A DNA stretch of 64,000 nt from Solimicrobium silvestre (GTDB lineage Bacteria; Pseudomonadota; Gammaproteobacteria; Burkholderiales; Burkholderiaceae_D). The position numbers and the translations under genes were made by a program. The number at the start of each line of letters is the position of its first letter. The stretch's first letter is position 1. Location of the stretch: positions 1 through 64,000 of the forward strand of contig NZ_PUGF01000024.1 of NCBI RefSeq assembly GCF_002976435.1. The letters run 5' to 3'. A model generated the notes under the pieces. It did no database searches. It was given only the letters and a program-made list of their open reading frames with translations, and was not told the origin of the DNA. Of this stretch, positions 55,278-64,000 are shown one piece after another.

Positions 55278-55432
55278 GGCACTTTTATAAATCTGAGCTT
55301 AGTCCAGATTTATAAAAATGCCATAAAAAAAGCTCTACCAATGGCAGAGCCTTTGTATTGCCAAAGGCTGCCACACTTATTGCATAAGCCACAAGAGTTC
55401 AGCCTGGCAAGAGGTAGTTTTTCAACTACCTC
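55278..55432 (-). terminator. Cluster of hairpins between rpmA and obgE
   Basis: Read on the minus strand from rpmA: GAGGTAGTT-GAAA-AACTACCTC (55411-55432). Then AGCCTTTG/CAAAGGCT (55348-55369), which overlaps the arm of GCTCT...AGAGC (55332-55350) followed by seven T. Finally a long stem 55278-55294/55306-55322 (16 of 17 pairs), followed by T5. The last two look like terminators; the first two may compete with them. Confidence 0.7.
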
Positions 55433-55451
55433 ACTACATTAAAACCGTGAA

Positions 55452-55724
55452 TTACGCAGCAACAGCTGCAGCAGGAACGATAGTAACGTATTGATTTTGT
55501 TTGGCGCCTTTGATGATAAACTGAACTTTACCTGGGATCAAAGCAAACAAAGTATGGTCTTTACCCATACCAACGTTTTCACCTGGGTGAACACGTGTAC
55601 CGCGTTGACGGATGATAATGCCGCCAGCGTTAATTGCTTGGCCGCCGTATACTTTTACGCCAAGTCGTTTCGACTCGGAATCACGACCATTGCGCGTGGT
55701 GCCGCCGCCTTTTTTGTGTGCCAT
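55452..55724 (-). CDS. rpmA: 50S ribosomal protein L27
   Basis: L27 (90 residues) sits at the peptidyl-transferase centre. It begins [19 protein letters not shown], followed by VKVYGGQ and [25 protein letters not shown]. It is co-transcribed with rplU upstream (92-bp gap). Confidence 0.99.
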   Translation of the reverse strand: MAHKKGGGTTRNGRDSESKRLGVKVYGGQAINAGGIIIRQRGTRVHPGENVGMGKDHTLFALIPGKVQFIIKGAKQNQYVTIVPAAAVAA

Positions 55725-55816
55725 TTAAGACTCCTTACTATGCTGAAAATAAGCTAAATCAGTTGCGAACAAAGTGCTATCAGATACTGACTTAATCTTA
55801 GGTTAATAAAAAACTA

Positions 55817-56128
55817 TTAACCGTTAATTGAAACGATATGCAACTCGGTGTAATTTTGGCGATGGCCTTGATGCTTTTGGTAATGCTTACGACGACGCAT
55901 CTTGAAAATTGTTACCTTGTCGTGACGACCATGCGCCACTACCGTAGCCACCACCGTAGCACCTGCAACCAATGGAGCTCCAACCTTCAGAGTATCTCCA
56001 GCACCCACTGCGAGCACTTGGTCAATGGTGATTTCGGAGCCGATGTCTGCAGGTATCTGTTCTATTTTAAGTTTTTGGCCAGCAGCAACTTTATATTGTT
56101 TGCCACCGGTTTTTATGACCGCGTACAT
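55817..56128 (-). CDS. rplU: 50S ribosomal protein L21
   Basis: L21 (103 residues) starts [17 protein letters not shown] and ends [18 protein letters not shown]. The ATG at 56128 is preceded by GATGAGG with good spacing; the frame stays open five codons further to 56143. It is the promoter-proximal gene of the rplU-rpmA unit. Confidence 0.99.
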   Translation of the reverse strand: MYAVIKTGGKQYKVAAGQKLKIEQIPADIGSEITIDQVLAVGAGDTLKVGAPLVAGATVVATVVAHGRHDKVTIFKMRRRKHYQKHQGHRQNYTELHIVSING

Positions 56129-56482
56129 ATGAAACCTCATCAAAAAAAATGAAAAAATCTTTTAAAATCCAACTACCTTGACTTAGCCTGTACCAAGCAC
56201 CGCGACACCACTGCATTACTACAGCTAGCACTAATATAAGCCCACCCAAAATGGAAGGAAGCCCTAGATTATACACAATCCATAGAAAACAGTCAAAATC
56301 AATTATGGCAAATCCTTTTTATTGTCAAGCAGGATAATTATTTTCCCCATAAGCAACATTACGTATATGCTGCTCAGCAACAAAATGTGTTCTTATTCAT
56401 GTCAAAATTTTCATCTAATCGTTTTTTTCACGAGTAAGCATCGTATAATTTCGCCCATCACGCTTTTTTTGCAGGTTACGCT
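56129..56482. other. Divergent promoter region of rplU and ispB
   Basis: About 350 bases with no credible gene. It holds the rplU promoter listed next and, on the plus strand, a TATAAT at 56444-56449 that could be the -10 box of ispB (no strong -35 seen). The rplU leader is about 130 nt. Confidence 0.65.
56268..56296 (-). promoter_or_regulatory. Sigma-70 promoter of rplU-rpmA
   Basis: On the minus strand TTGACT (56291-56296) and TATAAT (56268-56273) are separated by exactly 17 bp. The likely start lies near 56261, giving a leader of about 130 nt before the rplU ATG. Confidence 0.85.
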
Positions 56483-57472
56483 TTGTCAGCCACCACAATC
56501 CCACAAACACAAAATTCGATTACCTCCACTATTGCTGCCGACATGGACGCCGTAAATACGGTCATTCGTGTCAAGCTACAATCTGAGGTTCCCCTGGTAA
56601 ATCAAGTTGGTGAATACATTATTAACGCAGGTGGGAAACGCATCCGCCCTGTGTTAGCCGTGTTATTCGCTAACGCGCATGGTTATCAGGGAACAGCGCA
56701 TCACAACTTAGCAGCCATCATTGAATTTATCCATACTGCGACCTTATTGCATGATGATGTCGTTGACGAATCTTCATTACGACGCGGCAGAAAAACCGCC
56801 AATGCATTGTTTGGCAATGCAGCGTCAGTTTTGGTGGGTGATTTTTTATATACACGCTCATTCCAGATGATGGTTGAATTGCAAAGCATGCGCATCATGG
56901 AAATTTTGGCTGATGCAACTAACATTATTGCCGAAGGCGAAGTGTTGCAATTACTCAACATGCATGATCCCGATGTCACTGAAGAGCGCTATCTTCAAGT
57001 GATACGCTCTAAAACAGCTAAGTTGTTTGAGGCGGCAACAGGATTAGGCGCACTCATTGCAGGTGCAAATGAGGCAGAAATAGAAGCTGCCGCGGAATAT
57101 GGCCGCTCACTCGGAACCGCATTCCAGTTAATCGACGATGTATTGGATTATTCTGGTAACGCAGCGGACATTGGAAAAAATGTCGGCGATGACCTTCGCG
57201 AAGGTAAGCCAACCTTGCCATTAATTTATTTAATGCGGCATGGTACTGAGCATCAGTGTGAATTGGTTCGTCAGTGCATAGAAAATGGCGATAGTAGCAA
57301 GTTCGATGAAATTTTAAGTGCTATCACCGAATCTGGTGCCTTAGCATATAGCCGCGCTCAAGCTGAACAAGCAAGCGACCGGGCAATACAAGCGTTGACG
57401 CATTTGCCTGAAAGCGACTATAAAGATTCTCTAATACAGTTAGCGCGCTTTTCCATCGATCGCAATCATTAA
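56483..57472 (+). CDS. ispB: Octaprenyl diphosphate synthase
   Basis: A trans-isoprenyl diphosphate synthase of 329 residues that makes the ubiquinone side chain. The first aspartate-rich motif is LLHDDVVDE (Asp91, Asp92, Asp95) and the second QLIDDVLDYSG. GGKRIRPVL and RGRKTANALFGN are also conserved. The start is a TTG at 56483; ATG 56543 is an alternative that drops 20 residues. It works with UbiC, encoded earlier, in ubiquinone synthesis. Chain length (C40) is assumed from the clade. Confidence 0.93.
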   Translation: MSATTIPQTQNSITSTIAADMDAVNTVIRVKLQSEVPLVNQVGEYIINAGGKRIRPVLAVLFANAHGYQGTAHHNLAAIIEFIHTATLLHDDVVDESSLRRGRKTANALFGNAASVLVGDFLYTRSFQMMVELQSMRIMEILADATNIIAEGEVLQLLNMHDPDVTEERYLQVIRSKTAKLFEAATGLGALIAGANEAEIEAAAEYGRSLGTAFQLIDDVLDYSGNAADIGKNVGDDLREGKPTLPLIYLMRHGTEHQCELVRQCIENGDSSKFDEILSAITESGALAYSRAQAEQASDRAIQALTHLPESDYKDSLIQLARFSIDRNH

Positions 57473-57539
57473 AAACCATTGAAAACTTATTTAAAACGGT
57501 TAACCACACTCACTTTCACCGCGACTATCCAAAGCCATC

Positions 57540-58814
57540 GTGAATAGTATTCCACTCTGGGTACAAGTACTAACACTTGCTGGGCTCATTCTTTGCTCAG
57601 CATTTTTTTCAATGACCGAAACCGCCTTAATGGCAGCCAATCGGCATCGTCTACGCCATCTAGCTAAACGCGGCAACAAAAACGCCATCACCACACTCTG
57701 GTTACTCGACCGCGTCGAAAAATTGCTTGCTGTTATTTTAATTGCAAACACCCTATTCAATGCACTTTCTACCGCACTTGTGACTGTGATTGCTATTTCA
57801 ACATTTGGAAATAATGATACTGTCATCACCATTGCTACCGCTACAGTTACTTTTTTATTAATTGTTTTTGCAGAAATTTCGCCTAAGGTGATTGGTGCAA
57901 CCTACCCGGAAAGAATTGCCCTACCTGCCAGTTTTATTTTAAAACCCCTGATGACGATAGGGTTGCCAGTTACGTGGTTTGTTAATCTATTCGTTAGCAC
58001 ATTATTAAAAACATTACGAATTAAAACCGGAAATGCAGTGCAAGAAGCGCGTTTATCGCCGGAAGAATTACGCTCAATGATCTTGGAAGGTGGGAATTTC
58101 ATTCCACAAAAACATAAAAGCATTTTGCTCAATTTGTTTGACTTGGAAAGTATCTCGGTTGAAGATGTAATGACTCCCCGATCACAAATTGAGGCGCTCG
58201 ATTTTTCGGTATCTGTCGAGGACATTAAACATCAACTAACTACCTGCTACCACAGTAAATTACCCGTCTACGAAGGTGAAATAAATCGCATCATCGGTAT
58301 TTTACATGTACGCAAAGCAATTGCCCTGCTCAATCAAGAGCATGAATTAACCACGCAAGATTTTCGCCAACTACTCACCCCACCATACTTCATTCCTGAA
58401 GATACCGGCGTGTTTACACAGCTTCAATATTTCCAGGAAAAACGTGAGCGACTTGGTATTATTATTGATGAATATGGCGAAGTACAAGGATTGGTGACGC
58501 TGGATGACATTATTGAAGAAATGATTGGCGAATTCACCACGTCAGTGCCAGGTGACGCGCGTGCTGATGCATTTAATTGGGATAAGCAAGGCCAATGCGT
58601 TTTGGAAGGTACTACAACCTTGCGCGATATTAATAAAAGGTTGCATTTGGATTTTCCTATTGATGGCCCTAAAACACTAAATGGGCTGTTGCTTGAAATT
58701 TTGCAAGATATTCCTGAGGCTCAAGTCAGTCTCAAAATTAAAAACTGTGTTGTTGAAATCATTCAAGTACAAAATCAAGCAATTAAAGTTGTAAAAATTT
58801 ATCAGCAAAAATGA
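57540..58814 (+). CDS. CNNM/HlyC-type membrane protein with CBS domains
   Basis: A 424-residue protein with an N-terminal CNNM (DUF21) domain of several membrane helices (about residues 1-170, including LCSAFFSMTETALMAANRHRL), two CBS repeats (VEDVMTPRSQIEALD and a second around FTQLQYFQEKRERLGIIIDEYGEVQGLV, seen as GIIIDEYGEVQGLVTL) and a C-terminal CorC/HlyC domain. The family is linked to magnesium and cobalt efflux. The GTG start is 67 bp after ispB. The neighbourhood gives no substrate information. Confidence 0.92.
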   Translation: MNSIPLWVQVLTLAGLILCSAFFSMTETALMAANRHRLRHLAKRGNKNAITTLWLLDRVEKLLAVILIANTLFNALSTALVTVIAISTFGNNDTVITIATATVTFLLIVFAEISPKVIGATYPERIALPASFILKPLMTIGLPVTWFVNLFVSTLLKTLRIKTGNAVQEARLSPEELRSMILEGGNFIPQKHKSILLNLFDLESISVEDVMTPRSQIEALDFSVSVEDIKHQLTTCYHSKLPVYEGEINRIIGILHVRKAIALLNQEHELTTQDFRQLLTPPYFIPEDTGVFTQLQYFQEKRERLGIIIDEYGEVQGLVTLDDIIEEMIGEFTTSVPGDARADAFNWDKQGQCVLEGTTTLRDINKRLHLDFPIDGPKTLNGLLLEILQDIPEAQVSLKIKNCVVEIIQVQNQAIKVVKIYQQK

Positions 58815-58926
58815 TGAAAAACAGTTGAACTGAATCATTTAGTTACTTCAAATCAACAATTCAGCATCAAGTCGGCTGGCAAGTCTTTACAAATTAGCTC
58901 CTACAATGCATCATCCCTTAAAAATA

Positions 58927-59023
58927 GGACTTACGCATAACTGTCCCAGCAAGGCACATCTTTGCTGCCAGCACTTTAGTACGGCAAGAAGATGCGGCGA
59001 CGCCGGCGGTTTTGCGCAAGTCT
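58927..59023. mobile_element. MITE-like family-2 element, copy 3 (upstream of pilB)
   Basis: 97 bp from GGACTTACGCATAACTG to GGTTTTGCGCAAGTCT, with the internal CCAGCAAGGCAC shared with copy 2. A TA dinucleotide lies at the left edge. It ends 28 bp before the pilB start. Confidence 0.75.
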
Positions 59024-59051
59024 CTAAAAACTAATTCAGGATTGAAATACT

Positions 59052-60779
59052 ATGGCTGAAGTGATTAACAACCCACTGTCGCAAAACCCGATGTCGGGTT
59101 TGGCGCGCGCACTTCTACAAGCCAATCGTTTGAGCATGGCTCAGCTTGATCCAATTATCAAAAAAACACAGATTGATAAGACGCCATTTATCGATGCATT
59201 ACTACAAAGTGGTTACATCAAATCGCGTGAATTAGCCGTTTTTTGCTCCGAGACATTTGGCTATTCGCTCATGGATATCGATGCATTTAATCCTGGCTCT
59301 TTTCCTGAAAAAATTGTTGACCACAAACTAATGCAAACGCAACGCATTATTGCATTGGCCAAGCGCGGCAATAAAGTCTCCATCGCTATTTCAGATCCAA
59401 CTAATGTACAAGCATTAGATCAAATTAAGTTTCAGACCGAACTTATTGTTGAGCCAATTATTGTGCAACATGATTTATTGGTCAGCTTACTCGACAAACT
59501 TGCCAAATCTTCAGAGCAAAATCTGAATGAGCTCATTGGCGACGAAATGGATATCGATTTTGGTGAAGCTGATGCTGGCGCAGCCGCCGCCGAAGCTGCA
59601 ACAACTGAAGTCGACGATGCGCCAGTGGTTCGATTTTTGAATAAAATTTTGTTGGATGCCATTAATATGGGCGCATCCGATTTACATTTTGAACCGTTCG
59701 AAAAATTTTATCGGATACGCTTTCGTGTTGATGGTGAATTGCGTGAAATTGCCCAACCTCCGTTAGCCATTAAAGAAAAACTCGTTTCTCGGATTAAAGT
59801 TTTATCGCGCCTGGATATTTCAGAAAAACGGGTCCCGCAAGATGGCCGGATGAAATTGATGATGTCGCAAACACGCGCCATTGATTTTCGGGTCAGCACA
59901 TTGCCAACCTTGTTTGGCGAAAAAGTTGTTATGCGGATTTTAGATGGGTCACAAGCACAAATGGGGATTGATGCTTTAGGTTATGACCCAGATCAAAAAG
60001 CAATTCTTATGAACGCAATTCAGCGTCCATACGGCATGGTATTGGTGACAGGCCCAACCGGTTCAGGTAAAACGGTGTCGTTATACACCTGCTTGAACGT
60101 AATCAATAAGCCTGGCATTAACATTTCCACCGCCGAAGATCCGGCAGAGATTAACTTACCAGGTGTGAATCAGGTCAATATTAATGACCGTGCTGGTTTA
60201 AGTTTTCCGGTCGCCCTAAAGTCATTTTTACGGCAAGATCCTGATGTGATCATGGTGGGTGAAATTCGCGATTTGGAAACTGCCGATATCGCCATTAAAG
60301 CGGCACAAACTGGACACATGGTGTTCTCAACGCTACATACTAATGATGCCCCATCTACGCTGACTCGTTTAATGAATATGGGAGTTGCGCCATTTAATAT
60401 TGCGTCTTCAGTGATTCTTATTACCGCACAGCGCTTAACGCGCCGACTCTGCACCTGTAAAAAACCAATTGATATTTTAGACCAAGTCTTGCTTGATGCC
60501 GGATTTGAAGAGTCTATGCTCGATGGAACATGGACTCCTTATCAACCGGTTGGTTGTGAGCGCTGTAGTGGTTCCGGCTATAAAGGCCGGGTTGGCATTT
60601 ACCAGCTAATGCCAATTACCGAAGAAATTGAACGGATTATTTTGGCACACGGCAGCGCGCTGGATATTGAAAATCAAGCTAAAAGCGAAGGTGTAAGGAC
60701 GCTACGCGAATCTGGCCTGATGAAGGTCAAACAGGGATTAACCAGCCTTGAAGAAGTTTTAGGCTGTACCAACTCATAA
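59052..60779 (+). CDS. pilB: Type IV pilus assembly ATPase PilB
   Basis: PilB (575 residues) powers pilus extension. The N-terminal MshEN-type region (about residues 15-165) precedes the ATPase domain, with GPTGSGKTVSLYTCLN (Walker A, near residue 337), DPDVIMVGEIRDLETADIAIKAA (Walker B and His box, seen as VIMVGEIRDLETADIA), and the tetracysteine zinc motif RRLCTCKK...GCERCSGSGYKG. pilC and pilD follow. The MITE-like repeat lies in its leader. Confidence 0.97.
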   Translation: MAEVINNPLSQNPMSGLARALLQANRLSMAQLDPIIKKTQIDKTPFIDALLQSGYIKSRELAVFCSETFGYSLMDIDAFNPGSFPEKIVDHKLMQTQRIIALAKRGNKVSIAISDPTNVQALDQIKFQTELIVEPIIVQHDLLVSLLDKLAKSSEQNLNELIGDEMDIDFGEADAGAAAAEAATTEVDDAPVVRFLNKILLDAINMGASDLHFEPFEKFYRIRFRVDGELREIAQPPLAIKEKLVSRIKVLSRLDISEKRVPQDGRMKLMMSQTRAIDFRVSTLPTLFGEKVVMRILDGSQAQMGIDALGYDPDQKAILMNAIQRPYGMVLVTGPTGSGKTVSLYTCLNVINKPGINISTAEDPAEINLPGVNQVNINDRAGLSFPVALKSFLRQDPDVIMVGEIRDLETADIAIKAAQTGHMVFSTLHTNDAPSTLTRLMNMGVAPFNIASSVILITAQRLTRRLCTCKKPIDILDQVLLDAGFEESMLDGTWTPYQPVGCERCSGSGYKGRVGIYQLMPITEEIERIILAHGSALDIENQAKSEGVRTLRESGLMKVKQGLTSLEEVLGCTNS

Positions 60780-60824
60780 ATAACGATTAATCACCATTAC
60801 AGAGACTGTTTTCAGGGAATAACT

Positions 60825-62054
60825 ATGGCAACTGCCCAGAACAAAGCATCAAGCACCGTTAAAGATTTCGTCTTTAGTTGGGAAGGTAGGGATAAAACGG
60901 GTAAGAGCGTACGCGGTGAAATGCGTGCTAGTGGTGCAACTATTGTCAGCGCCACCATGCGTCGACAAGGTATTTTAGTTACCAAAGTAAAAAAGAAATC
61001 CTTTGCTACCGGCAAAAAAGTGACTGAAAAAGACATTGCCTTGTTTACCCGGCAGTTAGCCACCATGATGAAAGCCGGTGTACCATTACTTCAATCGTTC
61101 GATATTGTAGGTAAAGGTCATTCCAATCCGTCGGTTTCCAAATTAATTCTTGATATTCGTGGCGATGTGGAAACAGGAACCAGTTTGAGCCAAGCTTTCC
61201 GCAAATTTCCGCTTTATTTTGATCCGCTATTTTGCAATTTGGTCGGCGCAGGCGAACAGGCTGGTATTTTAGAAGATTTACTGACGCGCTTAGCTATTTA
61301 CAAAGAAAAAACCGTTGCTATTAAAGCCAAAATTAAAGGCGCATTGTTTTATCCTGTATCGATTATTGCTGTCGCGTTTGTGGTTACTTCCGTCATTATG
61401 ATTTGGGTGGTTCCAGCGTTTAAAGATGTATTTAAAAGTTTTGGCGCTGACTTACCTGCACCTACCCTGGTTGTCATGGGGATTTCAGAGTTTTTTGTTA
61501 AGTATTGGTATCTCATTTTTGGCGTCACCTTTGGTGGACTGTATTTGTTTTTCCAGGCTTGGCAACGCTCTTTAGAAGTACAACGAATGATGGACAGGCT
61601 CTTGTTAAAGTTGCCAATCTTTGGCGAAATAATTCGCAAAGCTACCATTGCACGCTGGACCCGCACGCTGGCAACCATGTTTGCTGCAGGTGTGCCGTTA
61701 GTTGAATCGTTAGATTCTGTTGGTGGTGCGGCAGGTAATGCGGTGTATCTAGATGCCACCCTTAAAATACAAACTGAGGTAAGTTCAGGAACCAGTTTGA
61801 CGATTGCGATGCAAAACGCGAACGTTTTTCCGAATATGGTGACACAAATGGTGTCCATTGGAGAGGAATCTGGCTCCCTGGACGCGATGTTAGGAAAAGT
61901 CGCCGATTTTTATGAAGAAGAAGTGGATGAAGCGGTCGCCTCTATTTCCAGCTTAATGGAACCGATCATTATGGTGTTTTTGGGCGTTATCATCGGCGCA
62001 CTAGTCATCGCCATGTATTTACCAATCTTCAAACTGGGTGCCGTAGTCGGATGA
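60825..62054 (+). CDS. pilC: Type IV pilus inner-membrane platform protein PilC
   Basis: PilC (409 residues) is a GspF-type platform protein. It has two GspF repeats, each with a conserved F-x-R-x-L-A-T/A-M start (FTRQLATMMKAGVPLLQSF and WTRTLATMFAAGVPLVESL), and three transmembrane helices (about 175-195, 225-245 and 380-400). Its stop overlaps the pilD start by four bases. It works with PilB and PilD. Confidence 0.97.
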   Translation: MATAQNKASSTVKDFVFSWEGRDKTGKSVRGEMRASGATIVSATMRRQGILVTKVKKKSFATGKKVTEKDIALFTRQLATMMKAGVPLLQSFDIVGKGHSNPSVSKLILDIRGDVETGTSLSQAFRKFPLYFDPLFCNLVGAGEQAGILEDLLTRLAIYKEKTVAIKAKIKGALFYPVSIIAVAFVVTSVIMIWVVPAFKDVFKSFGADLPAPTLVVMGISEFFVKYWYLIFGVTFGGLYLFFQAWQRSLEVQRMMDRLLLKLPIFGEIIRKATIARWTRTLATMFAAGVPLVESLDSVGGAAGNAVYLDATLKIQTEVSSGTSLTIAMQNANVFPNMVTQMVSIGEESGSLDAMLGKVADFYEEEVDEAVASISSLMEPIIMVFLGVIIGALVIAMYLPIFKLGAVVG

Positions 62055-62917
62055 TATTTGATTTATATATTGTTGCAGCCAGAAATTTGCCAGCGAGTTT
62101 GATCGCTGGCCTATTCGGATTGTTAATTGGTAGCTTCTTAAATGTCGTGATTTACCGCGTACCTAAAATGATGCAACGTGATTTTGATAATTACGTTGCA
62201 GAGCAAAGCGGCCATGAATTACCACACCAAGATATGTTTAATTTAATGCTGCCACGCTCTGCTTGCCCGCAATGCGGGCATAAAATTAGCGCGATTGAAA
62301 ATATCCCAGTACTCAGTTTTATCGCTCTGCGTGGACGTTGTGCTGGCTGCAAAACGCCAATTTCCATGCGCTACCCTTTAGTTGAAATGCTGACCGCACT
62401 CGTTTCATTTGGCTTGGTTTGGCATTTTGGTACAGGATTAGCAGGCATTTCCAGCCTGGTATTTGGCTACCTTCTTATCGCATTGGCGTTAATTGATTTT
62501 GATACTCAACTACTGCCGGATGATTTAACGTTACCGTTACTGTGGTGTGGCTTATTAATTAACACCCAAGGCGTTTTTTGCTCATTGAATTCTGCTGTGC
62601 TTGGTGCTGCCATTGGATATATATCACTCTGGTCTATCTATTGGATATTCAAACTAGTTACCGGCAAAGAAGGCATGGGCTATGGTGATTTTAAATTACT
62701 GGCAGCTCTTGGTGCCTGGTGTGGTTGGACTGTCTTACCGGTCATTATCCTATGCTCCTCTTTAGCAGGTGCCATTATTGGACTCAGCCTGATTTGGTTC
62801 GCCAAACGCGGGCGTGATATTCCGATGCCATTTGGCCCTTATCTCGCCATCGCTGGACTAGTTATGCTTCCGTTTGGTCAATTGATCACCCAAAAATATT
62901 TAGGTATTGTGCTGTGA
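62051..62917 (+). CDS. pilD: Prepilin peptidase/N-methyltransferase PilD
   Basis: PilD (288 residues) cleaves and methylates type IV prepilins at the inner membrane. The cytoplasmic zinc region has CPQCGHKI and CAGCKTPI. The catalytic aspartates are in ALIDFDTQLLPDDLTLP and GYGDFKLLAALGAW. Several membrane helices follow. It overlaps coaE by four bases (GTGA). Confidence 0.97.
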   Translation: MIFDLYIVAARNLPASLIAGLFGLLIGSFLNVVIYRVPKMMQRDFDNYVAEQSGHELPHQDMFNLMLPRSACPQCGHKISAIENIPVLSFIALRGRCAGCKTPISMRYPLVEMLTALVSFGLVWHFGTGLAGISSLVFGYLLIALALIDFDTQLLPDDLTLPLLWCGLLINTQGVFCSLNSAVLGAAIGYISLWSIYWIFKLVTGKEGMGYGDFKLLAALGAWCGWTVLPVIILCSSLAGAIIGLSLIWFAKRGRDIPMPFGPYLAIAGLVMLPFGQLITQKYLGIVL

Positions 62918-63585
62918 GTTTGGATATGAGTTCGGCTGTCGATCAACAAAAAACCACCAACATCGCTACTGGCAAATTTTTAATCGGATTAACTGGTGGA
63001 ATTGGGAGCGGCAAAACCAGTGTTGCGAATGGTTTTGCCGAACGTGGTGCGTCCGTAATTGATACTGATGCCATCGCACATAGCTTAACAGCCCCTGGCG
63101 GCACCGCCATTACAGCAATTCAAGCTGCCTTTGGCAATGACATAATTAGCCCACAAGGTGCCATGGATCGCGCCAAAATGCGTGCGCTGGTATTTTCTGA
63201 TGTACGCCAAAAATTACGGCTTGAAGCTATTTTGCACCCGATGATACGCGCCGAAGTAGCGCGGCAAACAAAGCTCGCAACAGGTCCGTACATCATCTAT
63301 GTCGTGCCACTGCTAGTGGAAAAAGGCCATTGGAAGCTGGCGCGGATTTTAGTCGTCGATTGCGATGAAGAATTACAAATGCAACGGGTCATGCAACGTG
63401 ATGGCTTATCTGAACAGGTAGTGAAAGCCATCATGGCACAGCAGGCTACCCGAACACAGCGTTTGGCAGTTGCCACCGATGTCATCCAAAATCAAGGTGC
63501 TTTCGAGGCATTAATCCCCGAAATTGATCGTTTGCACCAACTGTACTGTCAATTATCTTCAGCAAATCAAACAGAGTATTTGTAA
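62914..63585 (+). CDS. coaE: Dephospho-CoA kinase
   Basis: CoaE phosphorylates dephospho-CoA in the last step of CoA synthesis. The 223-residue protein has the P-loop GLTGGIGSGKTSVA (residues about 25-38), DTDAIAHSLTAPGG, and HPMIRAEVARQ. The start is a GTG that overlaps the pilD stop; it gives about 20 extra residues before the P-loop. pilD-coaE-zapD is the standard order. Confidence 0.96.
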   Translation: MSLDMSSAVDQQKTTNIATGKFLIGLTGGIGSGKTSVANGFAERGASVIDTDAIAHSLTAPGGTAITAIQAAFGNDIISPQGAMDRAKMRALVFSDVRQKLRLEAILHPMIRAEVARQTKLATGPYIIYVVPLLVEKGHWKLARILVVDCDEELQMQRVMQRDGLSEQVVKAIMAQQATRTQRLAVATDVIQNQGAFEALIPEIDRLHQLYCQLSSANQTEYL

Positions 63586-63730
63586 TTTCTCTCAGCTTGG
63601 TTCAAAATCACGTAAATTAATTTGGAATATCAACGCAACAACTCACTATTCCAATAGTTAGTATATTAGGTTCAACAAAGTACCAAGTAAGGCCAGATCG
63701 ACGCCTGACAACTTTTACAGGGAAACTACT

Positions 63731-64000
63731 TTGATTGTTTACGAATACCCGTTCAACGAGCGTATTCGCACGTTATTGCGACTGGAAGACCTGTATGAAA
63801 AATTCTCTTTTTTTTTACAGCAGGACCATCCATACCAGCATCACGTTGCACTCTCATTGATTTTTGAAATGCTCGAAGTAGCTGGTCGTGCGGACTTAAA
63901 ATCTGATCTTTTACAAGAACTAGAGCGACAAAAGCAAACATTACTGGGATTTCGATCCAATCCCAATGTGGCAACCGATATGCTAAACGCTATTATTGAA
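63731..64000 (+). CDS. zapD: Cell division protein ZapD, 5' part
   Basis: The reading frame starts at TTG 63731 and runs off the window end (90 codons). It encodes [19 protein letters not shown], followed by [21 protein letters not shown] and [16 protein letters not shown], which match the ZapD (DUF1342) N-terminus; ZapD bundles FtsZ filaments. AGGGAAACTACT precedes the TTG. The start codon is inferred from the family; the 3' end is not in the window. Confidence 0.92.
   Translation, partial: MIVYEYPFNERIRTLLRLEDLYEKFSFFLQQDHPYQHHVALSLIFEMLEVAGRADLKSDLLQELERQKQTLLGFRSNPNVATDMLNAIIE

Overview
The window is ordinary chromosome of a betaproteobacterium, order Burkholderiales and most likely Oxalobacteraceae (an Undibacterium- or Herminiimonas-like organism). 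This rests on gene content and order: rppH/CNP1-like/proB/obgE/rpmA/rplU/ispB next to pilB-pilC-pilD-coaE-zapD, nrdA-nrdB with ampD-pilR-pilS-ccsA-ffh, accB-accC-prmA-DUF3426, and an AAKPAAKK-type histone H1-like protein. Base composition is moderate, lower than in most Burkholderia. The placement is inference; no rRNA, tRNA or CRISPR array was seen.

Layout. 0.4-3.2 kb: tautomerase plus YbfB-type exporter, then a TlpA thioredoxin pair on the other strand. 3.3-10.8 kb: one-directional housekeeping run mpl, esterase, ubiC, RNB exoribonuclease, TonB-like protein, aroE, mtgA. 10.9-23 kb: accessory stretch with a small secreted protein, a RelE fragment, a Phd/VapC toxin-antitoxin pair, a copper-type TonB receptor with its own leader peptide and hairpin, a two-component system divergent from an SPFH/SH3-like gene pair, and an orphan DUF4157 putative toxin. 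23.4-28.2 kb: aroQ, accB, accC, prmA, DUF3426 protein. 28.5-34.1 kb: ribokinase, nucleoside hydrolase, 2OG-Fe oxygenase, porin and a short PstS-like protein, with several copies of an intergenic repeat. 34.5-46.5 kb (mostly minus strand): YggT, histone H1-like protein, nrdB, nrdA, ampD, pilR, pilS, PP0621-like, CcsA-like. 47-64 kb: ffh, SWIB protein, lytic transglycosylase, proS, rppH, CNP1-like, proB, obgE, rpmA, rplU, ispB, CNNM/CBS protein, pilBCD, coaE and the start of zapD.

How genes work together. Nucleoside hydrolase releases ribose and ribokinase phosphorylates it. AccB and AccC are the biotin carrier and carboxylase of acetyl-CoA carboxylase. NrdA and NrdB form class Ia ribonucleotide reductase, with two NrdR-like boxes 31 bp apart upstream. 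PilR/PilS and PilB/PilC/PilD belong to type IV pili. Mpl, AmpD, MtgA and the lytic transglycosylase act in cell-wall synthesis and recycling.

The least explained content is between genes. One repeat family (five copies plus a remnant) keeps its flanks and loop while its 19-bp stem exists in three different complementary versions; four of the five copies sit just 3' of a stop codon in the same orientation. A second family is MITE-like (three copies, ends GGACTTACGC/GCGTAAGTCC); two of its copies sit in the nrdAB operon. A third small repeat has two copies. A leader peptide plus hairpin precedes the copper receptor, and a series of hairpins separates rpmA from obgE.
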